From NCBI GenBank assembly GCA_948434005.1, contig CAOJEH010000009.1, positions 1 to 57,918 on the forward strand: a stretch of 57,918 nucleotides of DNA. Reading direction: 5' to 3'. The stretch is from an uncultured Mycoplasmatota bacterium. Its GTDB lineage: Bacteria > Bacillota_I > Bacilli_A > RF39 > UBA660. Made by a program: the position numbers and the translations under genes. Every line of letters begins with the position of its first letter. Position 1 is the first letter of the stretch. Under the pieces are notes generated by a model. That model ran no database searches and was not told the origin of the DNA. It saw only the letters and a program-made list of their open reading frames with translations. This document shows, one piece after another, positions 40,828 to 49,663 of this stretch.

Positions 40828-41967
40828 TTATCCCTCCAATATATCTTTTAACCAAACGCTTGGATATCCTATCATAGGAATTTTTAGTTTTGTTATTCCT
40901 ATAATATCATCTTCTGTAACTGTCCAAGTATCTATAGCTTGTCCTTTTCTATCTCCTTTTGTTAAAATAGAATATTTTCCATTTATTTTATCTATTTTTA
41001 CAATTCTATGTGTATATATAGTATCTTTTATTTTAAAGACTAATACTTGACCAACTTTCAACTTATTTGTTTTTTCATGATATGTTTTATCTATTAAAAT
41101 CATATCTCCTCTTTTTAAATTAGGATTCATTGAACCACTTCCTATAACCGCTATTGTATAGGGAAATAGATTACTATATAAAACTATAGTAATTATAGTC
41201 ATTACTATAATTATACCTGTTATTATCTTTAAGAGTCTAGAGTTATTTCTAAAACTTTTTATAGTTATTTTCTTGAATCTAAGATAAATAAGTGTACCAA
41301 CAAATATAGGTAATAATATTTTTAATATAGATTCTAAATATATAGATAAATTAGGAAATATTGGCATAATATATAAATATATATTTGTTATCAACTGGTA
41401 AACTATACATACCTTATATCCATATTTATAGGAAAAAAATGATAACATAATATTTTTAAATATACTAGGTAATATAGTAATTGTAATTAATTCTATAATT
41501 TTAGATTTATCATTAAAATTGTATAAATCAATAGAAAGTGATATATCAATTAGTACAAACGATAAAATAGATAATATAATTATTATTTTTTTATTTTCTG
41601 CTTTTTTACAAATATGATATCTAAGTAATTCCTCTATTAATATTAAAATAATTACTGGAAAAATATTCTTTATTATACCAACTAAGGTTAAACTATAGGA
41701 AGTTTTAATATATCCTGTAAATATACCCATTCCATATATTAAAATCAAATATGATATAGTATAAATAAGCGTATTTTTTATTATACTTTTTTTATCTAAA
41801 ATTTTTTCTTTTTCGAAGCTAGAAATAAATAAAGAAATAGTAAACATTAGTAAAAGTATAATAATTATTATATACTGATTGATAAAGTATTTTGTAAAAA
41901 TATTCATAATTAATAGGAAAATAGATATTATCTCTAATGATATCAATTTAATTTCACTTTTTTTCAT
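40828..41967 (-). CDS. multi-pass membrane domain fused to SipW-type signal peptidase
   Basis: 379 aa. Residues 1-235 carry about seven membrane helices with EELLR at 112-116, resembling the first motif of CPBP/CAAX-type membrane proteases but one residue short and without the later His motifs, so probably not catalytic. Residues 240-379 are an ER-type signal peptidase: IGSGSMNPNLKRGDMILID with Ser279, YTHRIVKI with His320 in place of Lys, and TKGDRKG with Asp. Normal SipW proteins are about 190 aa, so the extra domain is unusual. Expected to cleave the TasA-like protein and the three exported neighbours. Upstream gene is TasA-like. Confidence 0.82.
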   Translation of the reverse strand: MKKSEIKLISLEIISIFLLIMNIFTKYFINQYIIIIILLLMFTISLFISSFEKEKILDKKSIIKNTLIYTISYLILIYGMGIFTGYIKTSYSLTLVGIIKNIFPVIILILIEELLRYHICKKAENKKIIIILSILSFVLIDISLSIDLYNFNDKSKIIELITITILPSIFKNIMLSFFSYKYGYKVCIVYQLITNIYLYIMPIFPNLSIYLESILKILLPIFVGTLIYLRFKKITIKSFRNNSRLLKIITGIIIVMTIITIVLYSNLFPYTIAVIGSGSMNPNLKRGDMILIDKTYHEKTNKLKVGQVLVFKIKDTIYTHRIVKIDKINGKYSILTKGDRKGQAIDTWTVTEDDIIGITKLKIPMIGYPSVWLKDILEG

Positions 41968-41999
41968 CTATTCACCCACTTTTTATCTTTCTAAAAAAT

Positions 42000-42074
42000 A
42001 AAATAAAAGTGCAACTATTCATATATTAATACATACAAATTATTATGTTATCAGAATCATTACACTTTTATTTT
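42000..42074 (-). promoter_or_regulatory. long-loop inverted repeat between TasA-like and SipW genes
   Basis: AAAATAAAAGTG (42000-42011) and its exact complement (42063-42074) enclose 51 bp. In the mRNA this stem would sit between the two genes and could lower expression of the peptidase relative to the abundant fibre protein. A second small hairpin AGTATC...GATACT lies next to the TasA-like stop. Confidence 0.45.
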
Positions 42075-42098
42075 CATAAGTATCCGATATTTTAGATA

Positions 42099-42689
42099 CT
42101 ATGATTGACCATATATAATTGTAGTTTCTAAGCCACTAATAGCTACATCATTTTTTGGTAGTTGTTCAGATGTAATTCCATCAGCGTATTTTAATGTTAA
42201 TTTCATTGTTTTAGTTTCATTACTATTTAAAGTATCTGATTCTTGTACACTAGTTCCATCTGAATAAGTTAGTGTATAACTAATATTATTACAAACATTA
42301 TTACCATCAACTGTTGCATTATCTCCTGTTCCTGTGCATGTTGGTGTAGGAATTGTGACACTAGAAACTTTTGCATCAAATGTTCCCTCATTAACAACAT
42401 CAAAGGTATAGCTAACAGAATCTCCAGGCTTAGTTAGAGATACTGAATAATCCCCTATTTTAGTATCATTTGTAGTAATTGTTGGTGCTGTAATTTCTTG
42501 TGCTGTTCCTGTTAATGTAGCATTAGTTAAATTTGAAAATTTTACTTTCCATGTTGCTGTCCTTACTGTAGCATTACCATTAATTTTTAATGTTTGTGAA
42601 AATGAAGCATAGGCAATTCCTACTGCTGTTATTGATGCAATAATTGCAATGGCTATAGTAAATACTATAATATTTCTTTTTTCTTTCAT
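42099..42689 (-). CDS. TasA/CalY-like SipW-dependent exported protein
   Basis: 196 aa. Hydrophobic segment FTIAIAIIASITAVGIAYA followed by SFSQTLKINGNATVRTATWKV, the classic SipW-substrate N-terminus (small-residue cut, FS, then beta strands) of camelysin/TasA biofilm-fibre proteins. The mature part is a single beta domain with a Cys pair (CTGTG; NVC). SD AAGGAGG before the ATG, own promoter at 42760-42788. It is the first gene of the operon with the signal-peptidase fusion; probable fibre subunit of the matrix or spore surface. Confidence 0.83.
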   Translation of the reverse strand: MKEKRNIIVFTIAIAIIASITAVGIAYASFSQTLKINGNATVRTATWKVKFSNLTNATLTGTAQEITAPTITTNDTKIGDYSVSLTKPGDSVSYTFDVVNEGTFDAKVSSVTIPTPTCTGTGDNATVDGNNVCNNISYTLTYSDGTSVQESDTLNSNETKTMKLTLKYADGITSEQLPKNDVAISGLETTIIYGQS

Positions 42690-42759
42690 ACTTTCCTCCT
42701 TATTTACAATATCTTATAGTAATATAATAAAGCCTATTAATTATTTTTACAACTCTTTT

Positions 42760-42788
42760 ATTATATTTTACTAATTTTAGAAAAACAA
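42760..42788 (-). promoter_or_regulatory. promoter of TasA-like gene
   Basis: On the minus strand: TTGTTT, 17 bp, TATAAT; leader about 65 nt. Confidence 0.65.
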
Positions 42789-42801
42789 TTTGACATTTAA
42801 A

Positions 42802-42832
42802 ATGATATTACTTCATTTCGAAATAATATCAT
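42802..42832 (-). terminator. terminator after dacF
   Basis: ATGATATTA/TAATATCAT stem (42802-42810 with 42824-42832), followed by a weak T-rich run on the minus strand. Confidence 0.55.
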
Positions 42833-42860
42833 AAGATTATAAACTATATTTTGTATTATT

Positions 42861-44018
42861 TTACTTAATAATTCCTAATATTGAATTTTTTAACATTTCC
42901 TTACATAATTCTAGATAACTTAGTTTATCTACATTTGTATTTGATATTAATTCACCTGTAGTTACAAGTTTATTTTTTTCATATACATTTATAGTACCTA
43001 CTTTATCTCCTTTTTTTAAAGGTAGTTTGGTATCATTTATTTTCACTTTATATGAATATTCATGTTTATTTGTATTTTTATCTTGTAATACACCTATATC
43101 ATTTTTAGGAATTACTGATATTTTATCTTTATTTCCTTTATCAAAAGATATTTCTCTTACTACTTCGCCTTTAGATTTTATAGTAGTCATTTTTTTATTA
43201 TTGAAACCATAATCAAGAAGTGCCATTGCTTCACTATTTCTTACCTTACTTACTTCTTCACCTAAAACTATTGCAATTAGTCTCATACCATCTTTCTTAG
43301 CTGTTGCAGCAAGACAATATTTAGCGGCATCAGTATGACCTGTTTTTAATCCATCTGCGCCTTTATAGTATCTAACTAATTTATTGGTATTTACAAGCCA
43401 AAATTTATTTTCAGTATTTTCTCTTAAATAGTCTTCATATACTGAGGAAAAATCTAATATTTTTTCATGATTTAATAAGTTTTTTGCAATTATTGCCATA
43501 TCATAAGCAGATGAATAATGACCCTCTTCATCAAGTCCTGTTGCGTTTTTAAATTTTGTATTTTTAAGACCTAATTCATTTACTTTTTTATTCATTTGTT
43601 CTACAAATTTTTCTTCAGTACCTGCGATATATTCAGCCATTGCAACTGTAGCATCATTTGCACTTGCCATAGAAATACCTTTAAATAAGTCCTTTACACT
43701 CATTTTCTCATTAGCTGTTAAGTAAATCTGAGATCCTCCCATATCAGCTGCATTTTTACTAACTGTAACTATATCAGTCCATTTTATTTTACCGTTCTCT
43801 ATATTTTCTAATATTATAGTTTGCGCTACCATCTTAGTCATAGATGCTATCGCGACTTTCTTATCTTTATCTTTTTCAAATATTATTTCCCCTGTTGTTT
43901 GTTCCATAAGCAATCCAGATGTAGCATTAGGAATTAATTCCTTACTTTCTTCCTTTGCAAATACAGATATAGGTATAATAAATAGTCCTATTATAAATAG
44001 TTTAATAATTCTTTTCAT
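42861..44018 (-). CDS. dacF: D-alanyl-D-alanine carboxypeptidase (DacF-like, PBP5 family)
   Basis: Removes the terminal D-Ala from peptidoglycan stem peptides. 385 aa: signal peptide (FIIGLFIIPISVFA), catalytic SMTK with Ser59/Lys62, SxN as SAN in MASANDA, KTG in GLKTGHTD, and a C-terminal beta domain with amphipathic end (CKEMLKNSILGII). In Bacillus dacF is directly upstream of spoIIAA; here the pair is separated by about 8.5 kb. SD GGAGGAG before the ATG. Divergent from the VanY-type gene. Confidence 0.93.
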   Translation of the reverse strand: MKRIIKLFIIGLFIIPISVFAKEESKELIPNATSGLLMEQTTGEIIFEKDKDKKVAIASMTKMVAQTIILENIENGKIKWTDIVTVSKNAADMGGSQIYLTANEKMSVKDLFKGISMASANDATVAMAEYIAGTEEKFVEQMNKKVNELGLKNTKFKNATGLDEEGHYSSAYDMAIIAKNLLNHEKILDFSSVYEDYLRENTENKFWLVNTNKLVRYYKGADGLKTGHTDAAKYCLAATAKKDGMRLIAIVLGEEVSKVRNSEAMALLDYGFNNKKMTTIKSKGEVVREISFDKGNKDKISVIPKNDIGVLQDKNTNKHEYSYKVKINDTKLPLKKGDKVGTINVYEKNKLVTTGELISNTNVDKLSYLELCKEMLKNSILGIIK

Positions 44019-44108
44019 AAACTCCTCCTATAATTTTTTATGTCTATAGCAAAAAAAATATACATAAATAGACATTTTAATGCTATTATAGTATTAGGAT
44101 GTGGTTCT

Positions 44109-45011
44109 ATGGGTAGAAGAAGGAAAAGAAAATTAAAGAAAAAGGTTAAAAAGTTTCTTATAATGTTTTTAATTACTACTATTATTATTATAATTTCTAC
44201 TGCTACATATAAAAATATAAGTAAAAAGAGTCCTAGTAAAGAAAAGACTATTGTTATTAAGAAAAATACTTCTTTCAAAGATAAAATAAAAAAAGAATGT
44301 AAAAAAATAAGTTATTGTAATAATAAATATATTGATAGGTATTATAAATACTATAAAAATAATAAAAAGTTAAGTATTAATGATATTATAACTAGAGTTA
44401 ATTTAGGCCTAGATTATGATTTTTATACACATACTAGAAAAGCTAAAGATTTAAATAAAGACTATATACTTGTTAATAAATATTCGTATTTAGAAGAGGA
44501 TTATATACCAAATAATTTGGAGATTATTCCAGAAGAATATGCTAGAAGTGGAATGAGGTTAGTTAAGAATGCTAAGGATGCTTTTGTAGCTATGGCAAGA
44601 GAAGCTAGGAAAGATAAAAGACCAATAATTGCTATGTCTAGTTATAGAAGTTATAAGTATCAAGTTAATTTATTTGAAAAATATAAAGAAGCAGATGGGA
44701 TAAAAGATGCTGATACATATTCTGCTAGAGCAGGTTTTTCTGAGCATCAAACTGGTTTATGTGTAGATATTTATGATGGAGTTTTAGATTACACTAATTT
44801 TGAGCAAAGTGATTCTTTTGATTGGATGCAAAAAAATGCTTATAAATATGGTTTTATATTGAGATTTCCTGAAGGAAAAGAAAATATCACTGGTTATCAA
44901 TATGAATCGTGGCATTATAGATATGTTGGTAAAGATATAGCCAAATATATTCATAATAACGATATTACATTTGAAGAATACTATATCCAAAAAATAGATA
45001 AAAATAATTAG
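44109..45011 (+). CDS. VanY-type D-Ala-D-Ala carboxypeptidase (peptidase M15B)
   Basis: Zinc carboxypeptidase trimming peptidoglycan stems. 300 aa from the ATG at 44109; N-terminal basic stretch and membrane anchor (FLIMFLITTIIIIISTATY), then the catalytic core SSYRSYKYQVNLF, SEHQTGLCVDIYD (His and Asp ligands), and ESWHYRYVG (Glu base and His ligand). The upstream ATG at 44040 adds 23 residues that overlap a likely promoter. Convergent with uvsE by 4 bp. The divergent dacF-like gene encodes an unrelated enzyme for the same bond. Confidence 0.9.
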   Translation: MGRRRKRKLKKKVKKFLIMFLITTIIIIISTATYKNISKKSPSKEKTIVIKKNTSFKDKIKKECKKISYCNNKYIDRYYKYYKNNKKLSINDIITRVNLGLDYDFYTHTRKAKDLNKDYILVNKYSYLEEDYIPNNLEIIPEEYARSGMRLVKNAKDAFVAMAREARKDKRPIIAMSSYRSYKYQVNLFEKYKEADGIKDADTYSARAGFSEHQTGLCVDIYDGVLDYTNFEQSDSFDWMQKNAYKYGFILRFPEGKENITGYQYESWHYRYVGKDIAKYIHNNDITFEEYYIQKIDKNN

Positions 45012-45946
45012 ACAATAAAAGTGGTATCATCTATAAATTTGTAATTGGTTTTATACTTTATTTCTCTGATGAGTCTAAACATAGCCTCATCTTTTTTCTT
45101 AGCTTCTATCATAATATCAATATCGTAATTAAGATGTTTTATTCTCTCTATAAAATCTATAAATATTTCACTATCTATATAATCATTATGACTTCTCATC
45201 TCTTTTTTTAGTTTACTTTTAGGTGAAGAAAAGTGTATCTTAGGATTAATAGTTTTCCATGTTGAAAATATTTTATCAATATTTTTATATAAGTCTTCTT
45301 TATTATTATTACAAATATAATGATGATAATCTAAGACTATAGGAATATCTAATTTATTATTAAGATATAAGCAATCTTTTATATTAAATACTTTATCATC
45401 ATTTTCTATAACGATGGAATCTTTAATATTTTTGGGAAGTAAACTATAATTTTTTATAAATCTACTTAAAGATTTTTCTTTGCCAAATACATTACTACCT
45501 ATATGAAGTATTAATACTTTATCTTTTATTTTTAAACTATCTAAAATATCATAATGATATTTTAATATTTCTATAGAGTTACTAACTACTTCTTTTTTTA
45601 TACTATTTAAAACACAAAATTGATCAGGATGAAAATCTACTCTCATTTTATTTTTATTTATAATATCAGATATTTTTTTATATTCATTTTTATATTTATC
45701 AATGTAATTAAACTTAACATCTTCTTTTGTAGCAAGTGGTATAAGTTTTGATGATAATCTATAAAAATGGATATTATTTTTTAGATTATAGTTAAGTATT
45801 TCTTTTAGTCCTTCTAAGTTTGATTTTATTATATTATTTAATTTATCTAAATCTTTTTCTTTTATATAGTTTGTATATGTATAGTTTGTTGATGTTGTTA
45901 TATTTAATGTTTCTGTAACACATGCATAACCTAGTCTTATCTTCAT
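45008..45946 (-). CDS. uvsE: UV damage endonuclease
   Basis: UvdE-type TIM-barrel nuclease that nicks DNA 5' of UV photoproducts; found in many spore formers. 312 aa from the ATG at 45946 (AGGGTGAT before it): KIRLGYACVTETLN, FYRLSSKLIPLATKED, RVDFHPDQFCVLNS, LHIGSNVFG, IENDDKVF and LDYHHYIC contain the metal ligands. The frame extends 36 codons upstream but has no family similarity. The neighbour upstream is a membrane protein gene; converges with the carboxypeptidase gene. Confidence 0.95.
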   Translation of the reverse strand: MKIRLGYACVTETLNITTSTNYTYTNYIKEKDLDKLNNIIKSNLEGLKEILNYNLKNNIHFYRLSSKLIPLATKEDVKFNYIDKYKNEYKKISDIINKNKMRVDFHPDQFCVLNSIKKEVVSNSIEILKYHYDILDSLKIKDKVLILHIGSNVFGKEKSLSRFIKNYSLLPKNIKDSIVIENDDKVFNIKDCLYLNNKLDIPIVLDYHHYICNNNKEDLYKNIDKIFSTWKTINPKIHFSSPKSKLKKEMRSHNDYIDSEIFIDFIERIKHLNYDIDIMIEAKKKDEAMFRLIREIKYKTNYKFIDDTTFIV

Positions 45947-45986
45947 AAAAAAATCACCCTTATTAGGATGAGTTTTATTTATTAAA

Positions 45987-46559
45987 TTAGTCAAACTTCT
46001 TTTGTAAAAATTTATAAAAGTAATATAGGATTGTAAATTCAATCCAAAATGCAAATAGTAAATTACTCATTTGTATAAATGAAAGTAATGTATCATTTGT
46101 ATATAAGCTTACTGTTGATGATAAGTTTATATCATTTGTTAGGGCGATAGATATTACGGCCATAAAACAAAAATATAAGATGCTTAATACACTAGAGTTT
46201 ACTATCTTCTTAGTTCTTGGCATTTTATTAGAAAATATAGTTATTATTATATCTATTGTTACAAATAAAATTATAAAGAAGTATACTACCATAGATGGGA
46301 AATATAGATAACTTAGTACAGCTTTTATAAACGAATCTATACTTTCTACTGCATATGATCTATATGTCAAAATAATTCCTATTAAAAAGCCTATACATAG
46401 TATAGCAGATACTATTTTAACTTTTTTATTATTCTTTTTAATATTTAAAAATGTGAATAAGAATAAAATTAAGCTTAGTAGAAATAGTTCTATCCCCATA
46501 AAAGATGAGAATATGTATTTAAATATTAAAGCAACTTTATCTATTATGGTCATTTCCAT
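45987..46559 (-). CDS. integral membrane protein, 190 aa
   Basis: No family recognised. About five membrane helices; a short charged loop (LNIKKNNKKVK) after the first pair, and a basic end (FLQKKFD). SD GGAGG before the ATG. It lies 22 bp after the sortase gene and may belong to the sortase/thioester-adhesin operon, perhaps as an accessory membrane protein. The exact role cannot be read from sequence. Confidence 0.75.
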   Translation of the reverse strand: MEMTIIDKVALIFKYIFSSFMGIELFLLSLILFLFTFLNIKKNNKKVKIVSAILCIGFLIGIILTYRSYAVESIDSFIKAVLSYLYFPSMVVYFFIILFVTIDIIITIFSNKMPRTKKIVNSSVLSILYFCFMAVISIALTNDINLSSTVSLYTNDTLLSFIQMSNLLFAFWIEFTILYYFYKFLQKKFD

Positions 46560-46581
46560 TGTCTTTACCTCCTATTTACTC

Positions 46582-47259
46582 TTATACTAATTCTGAAATA
46601 TATACTGTTTGTTCAGTATCGCTATTCTTAGTGCATGTTATCATAGTTAATGTAGTTTTGGCTTCATTTCTATTGATTGTTACTGAACCTGTTTTAGCTA
46701 CATTATAAATATTAACTATTTGATATTTGTATATAATCCCGTTATAAGTAATATATACATAGTCACCTATACCTAATTTATATAAATAAGCAAAATAGGA
46801 AACATAGGCATCTCCTGAATGTGCTGCTAAAATTAGGTTGCCATTTACTACATCAGGCATTGTTGATCCACCAATAACAGTAACATTATACTTTATGTTG
46901 TTGTATTTATGTCCAAAATTATAGAAGCCTCTTTTTAAACCTATCTTAGGTATTTCTATTATTCCATTATACTTACTAAAATCTATCTGCTTTTTAGGTT
47001 CTTCTTTTTTTTCTTCTGTCTTTTTATCTACTTCTTCTACTTTAGGAACATCTTGTACTATATCATTAACATTATCTTCATTCATAAAAGATAGTTGCAT
47101 ATCTGAAAAAACCTGTTTTTTTAGTTCTTTTATATGATCCATTGATAATAGTGATATTCCTATAATTACAAGCAAAGAGCCAAATAAACATAATTGACTC
47201 TTTGTTATTTTTTTATTGTTTTTACTCTTCTTCTTGTCTTTTTGGTCTAACATTTGCAT
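46582..47259 (-). CDS. sortase (transpeptidase)
   Basis: Membrane-anchored cysteine transpeptidase that attaches surface proteins to the wall. 225 aa: Lys-rich head, one membrane helix (LCLFGSLLVIIGISLLS), Lys/Glu linker, then the sortase barrel with IEIPKIGLKRGFYN, catalytic His in LAAHSG and catalytic Cys in TLTMITCTK. The position normally held by the catalytic Arg reads TEQTVYI, so Gln may replace it. The ATG at 47259 follows AGGA; it overlaps the adhesin gene by 38 bp, strongly coupling the two. Confidence 0.9.
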   Translation of the reverse strand: MQMLDQKDKKKSKNNKKITKSQLCLFGSLLVIIGISLLSMDHIKELKKQVFSDMQLSFMNEDNVNDIVQDVPKVEEVDKKTEEKKEEPKKQIDFSKYNGIIEIPKIGLKRGFYNFGHKYNNIKYNVTVIGGSTMPDVVNGNLILAAHSGDAYVSYFAYLYKLGIGDYVYITYNGIIYKYQIVNIYNVAKTGSVTINRNEAKTTLTMITCTKNSDTEQTVYISELV

Positions 47260-48379
47260 ATATCATTCCTACTCCACATAGTAGAATTATAAATCCTATA
47301 TAGTAGACAGACTTAGAAAGAGAACTTGCAGTATCTGGAACTAATTTAAAATCCAATACTCCTTGTATTTCTTTTGTTTCTGGTCCTATTAAAACTGATG
47401 GTTGTTTACCGCTATCATTAGTATACTTATAAGCTGCATCATAAGTTATAGTTCCTGTAGCATTCAATTTAAAATTATATTCCTTGCTTTTATCTAATTT
47501 ATTTTTATCTATAGTTACATATAATTTTGTACCACCTGTTATACTAGTAGTATTTGTAACTTCTTTTCCATTTTCTGTATAAACTTTTGTTCCTTCTGGA
47601 GCATTTTCCAAAGATATAGAGAACTTAGATAATGTTGCATCAACTCCATATTCTGATTCAACTTTTATTAAGTTACTTTTTGCTATATTATCAGACTCTG
47701 TCCAAGTAACTTCTTTATCTGCAGTTACATTTAGTTTTGCATCGGCTGGATCTTTTGCTGATTTGGCTTTTTGGATAACCGAAGCTACATATTTATTCCA
47801 TGTATCTTTAGCTCCTAATTCAGCATCTGGAGTTCCGTATAAACGAACCTCTTTATTAGCAAGATTTATATTACCAGCGGATTCATTAACTTTATATCTT
47901 AATGAATCTTGATTAATTTCTGCATCAGTTATTGTTCCTTGATATCCCCATAGAGCCATTTGTGTTATCCATGTATTTGTCATTTTCTTCATTTGTTCCT
48001 TATCTGTATATTCCTTCATTGAACCATCAAGTATATAACCATATATAGAATCAATTTCATATGTCCCTTTTAAAATCGTAACATATCCATATGGTAATCT
48101 TTCTGAACTTTTCTTTAATACATCATTATGTTCATAATTTGGAATATTTCTATCAGAACAATATAATAAATAAGTTCCTGTTGTATCTTCATTATAAAAT
48201 GGATAATTAGATTTACCGTCTGTAGCATTTGTTCCTGTTGTATAACTATATGTAATCGCTCCTCTTGTTACAGTATCAGGTAACTTTTCTGCATAAGTAG
48301 TAGCAGCATTTACATCTAAAGTTCCAAATAGTATTGTAACTAATAAAATTGCGATTGTTAAAATTTTGTTTTTCTTCAT
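47222..48379 (-). CDS. thioester-domain surface protein with sortase signal
   Basis: 385 aa. Signal peptide ending DVNAA near 26; thioester domain with Cys74 in LLYCSDRN and Gln140 in ITQMALWGYQ, the pair that forms an internal thioester able to bond host or partner amines; beta-rich stalk (about 215-340); sorting signal VPDTA at 347-351, hydrophobic segment 359-376 and basic tail RPKRQEEE. The overlapping sortase gene is the presumed partner. SD GGTGAATATA before the ATG. Probably a covalent adhesin; target unknown. Confidence 0.88.
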   Translation of the reverse strand: MKKNKILTIAILLVTILFGTLDVNAATTYAEKLPDTVTRGAITYSYTTGTNATDGKSNYPFYNEDTTGTYLLYCSDRNIPNYEHNDVLKKSSERLPYGYVTILKGTYEIDSIYGYILDGSMKEYTDKEQMKKMTNTWITQMALWGYQGTITDAEINQDSLRYKVNESAGNINLANKEVRLYGTPDAELGAKDTWNKYVASVIQKAKSAKDPADAKLNVTADKEVTWTESDNIAKSNLIKVESEYGVDATLSKFSISLENAPEGTKVYTENGKEVTNTTSITGGTKLYVTIDKNKLDKSKEYNFKLNATGTITYDAAYKYTNDSGKQPSVLIGPETKEIQGVLDFKLVPDTASSLSKSVYYIGFIILLCGVGMIYANVRPKRQEEE

Positions 48380-48442
48380 ATTATATTCACCTTACCTTTA
48401 TATAACAATTATAACATGGTTTTTATATTTTCCAATATTTTT

Positions 48443-49663
48443 TTAATTTATTTCAAAATATTTACATATATAGTCATAGTTTTCGCTCTTTTCGACATAT
48501 AATGTACATAAGACCTCATTTTCTTTTACTTTATCGCCAACTAGTTTATTTAGTTTTATTCCTACCGTTGGATTAATCTCATCTTCTTTATTTTCTCTAC
48601 CTGCACCTAATTTTACTGATAGCTTTCCAATTTCCAAGGCGTCTATCTTTTCTATTATTCCAGATTTTTGTGATTTTATTTCAATAGTTTTATTACTTTT
48701 CTTTAAACCTTTTATGTCTCCTTTTTGATATGCGACAAATTCTAAAAACTTATTGTAAGCATTTTTATTTTTTATTGTTTCTATGACTTGTTTTTCTGCT
48801 TCTTCATAAGATATTTCTTTACCCATACTTACCATTTCGGATGCTAATTCTATACATAAATCTGTTAGAGCACCTTTTTTACCATTTAAAATGTCCATTG
48901 CTTCTTCTATTTCAATACTGTTACCAATAGAATCTCCTAATGGATTATCCATATTAGTTATTAAAGTTCTTACTTCTTTATTATGAAATTTTCCTATTTT
49001 AATCATTAACTTTGATAGTTTCTTTGCCCATGTTTTTGTTTTTATTAAAGCCCCTTTTCCAAGTTTTATATCTATTAGTATTTTATCCGCACCACTTGCT
49101 ATCTTTTTACTCATAATACTAGTCGCAACTAGAGGAACTGATTCTACAGTACCCGTAACATCTCTAAGTGCATATATTAGTTTATCTAGAGGTGTTAGGT
49201 TTGCAGTCTGACCAGTGACAACCATTCCTATTTTTTCTACCTCTTCTTTTACTTGTTCATCTGTTAGATTAGTTCTAAATCCAGGGATTGATTCAAGTTT
49301 ATCAATAGTTCCCCCTGTATGTCCTAATCCTCTACCACTCATCTTAACAACAGGGACACCTAAACTTGCAACTATAGGTGCGATTACTATAGTAGTTTTA
49401 TCTCCAACACCACCAGTAGAATGTTTATCAACTTTAATACCCGGAATATCAGAAAAATCTAATACATCACCACTTTTTATAAATATCTCAGTTAAATCAA
49501 ATATTTCTCTATCTGACATTCCATTTAAACATATTGCCATTAAAAGAGCAGACATTTGATAATCTTTTACTTTTTTCTTTAAATAACTATTAAATGCAAA
49601 TTCTAATTCTTCTTTTGTTAAATGTTTACCTAATCTTTTTTTATTTATAATATCTACTATCAT
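48443..49663 (-). CDS. pdp: pyrimidine-nucleoside phosphorylase
   Basis: Splits thymidine, deoxyuridine and uridine with phosphate in nucleoside salvage. 406 aa; family motifs KHSTGGVGDKT, KMSGRGLGHTGGTIDKLES and LVATSIMSKKIA. The C-terminal domain with GRENKEDEINPTVGI is standard. Its ATG overlaps the GNAT stop. In Bacillus relatives a nucleoside phosphorylase gene also lies near dacF-spoIIA. Confidence 0.95.
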   Translation of the reverse strand: MIVDIINKKRLGKHLTKEELEFAFNSYLKKKVKDYQMSALLMAICLNGMSDREIFDLTEIFIKSGDVLDFSDIPGIKVDKHSTGGVGDKTTIVIAPIVASLGVPVVKMSGRGLGHTGGTIDKLESIPGFRTNLTDEQVKEEVEKIGMVVTGQTANLTPLDKLIYALRDVTGTVESVPLVATSIMSKKIASGADKILIDIKLGKGALIKTKTWAKKLSKLMIKIGKFHNKEVRTLITNMDNPLGDSIGNSIEIEEAMDILNGKKGALTDLCIELASEMVSMGKEISYEEAEKQVIETIKNKNAYNKFLEFVAYQKGDIKGLKKSNKTIEIKSQKSGIIEKIDALEIGKLSVKLGAGRENKEDEINPTVGIKLNKLVGDKVKENEVLCTLYVEKSENYDYICKYFEIN

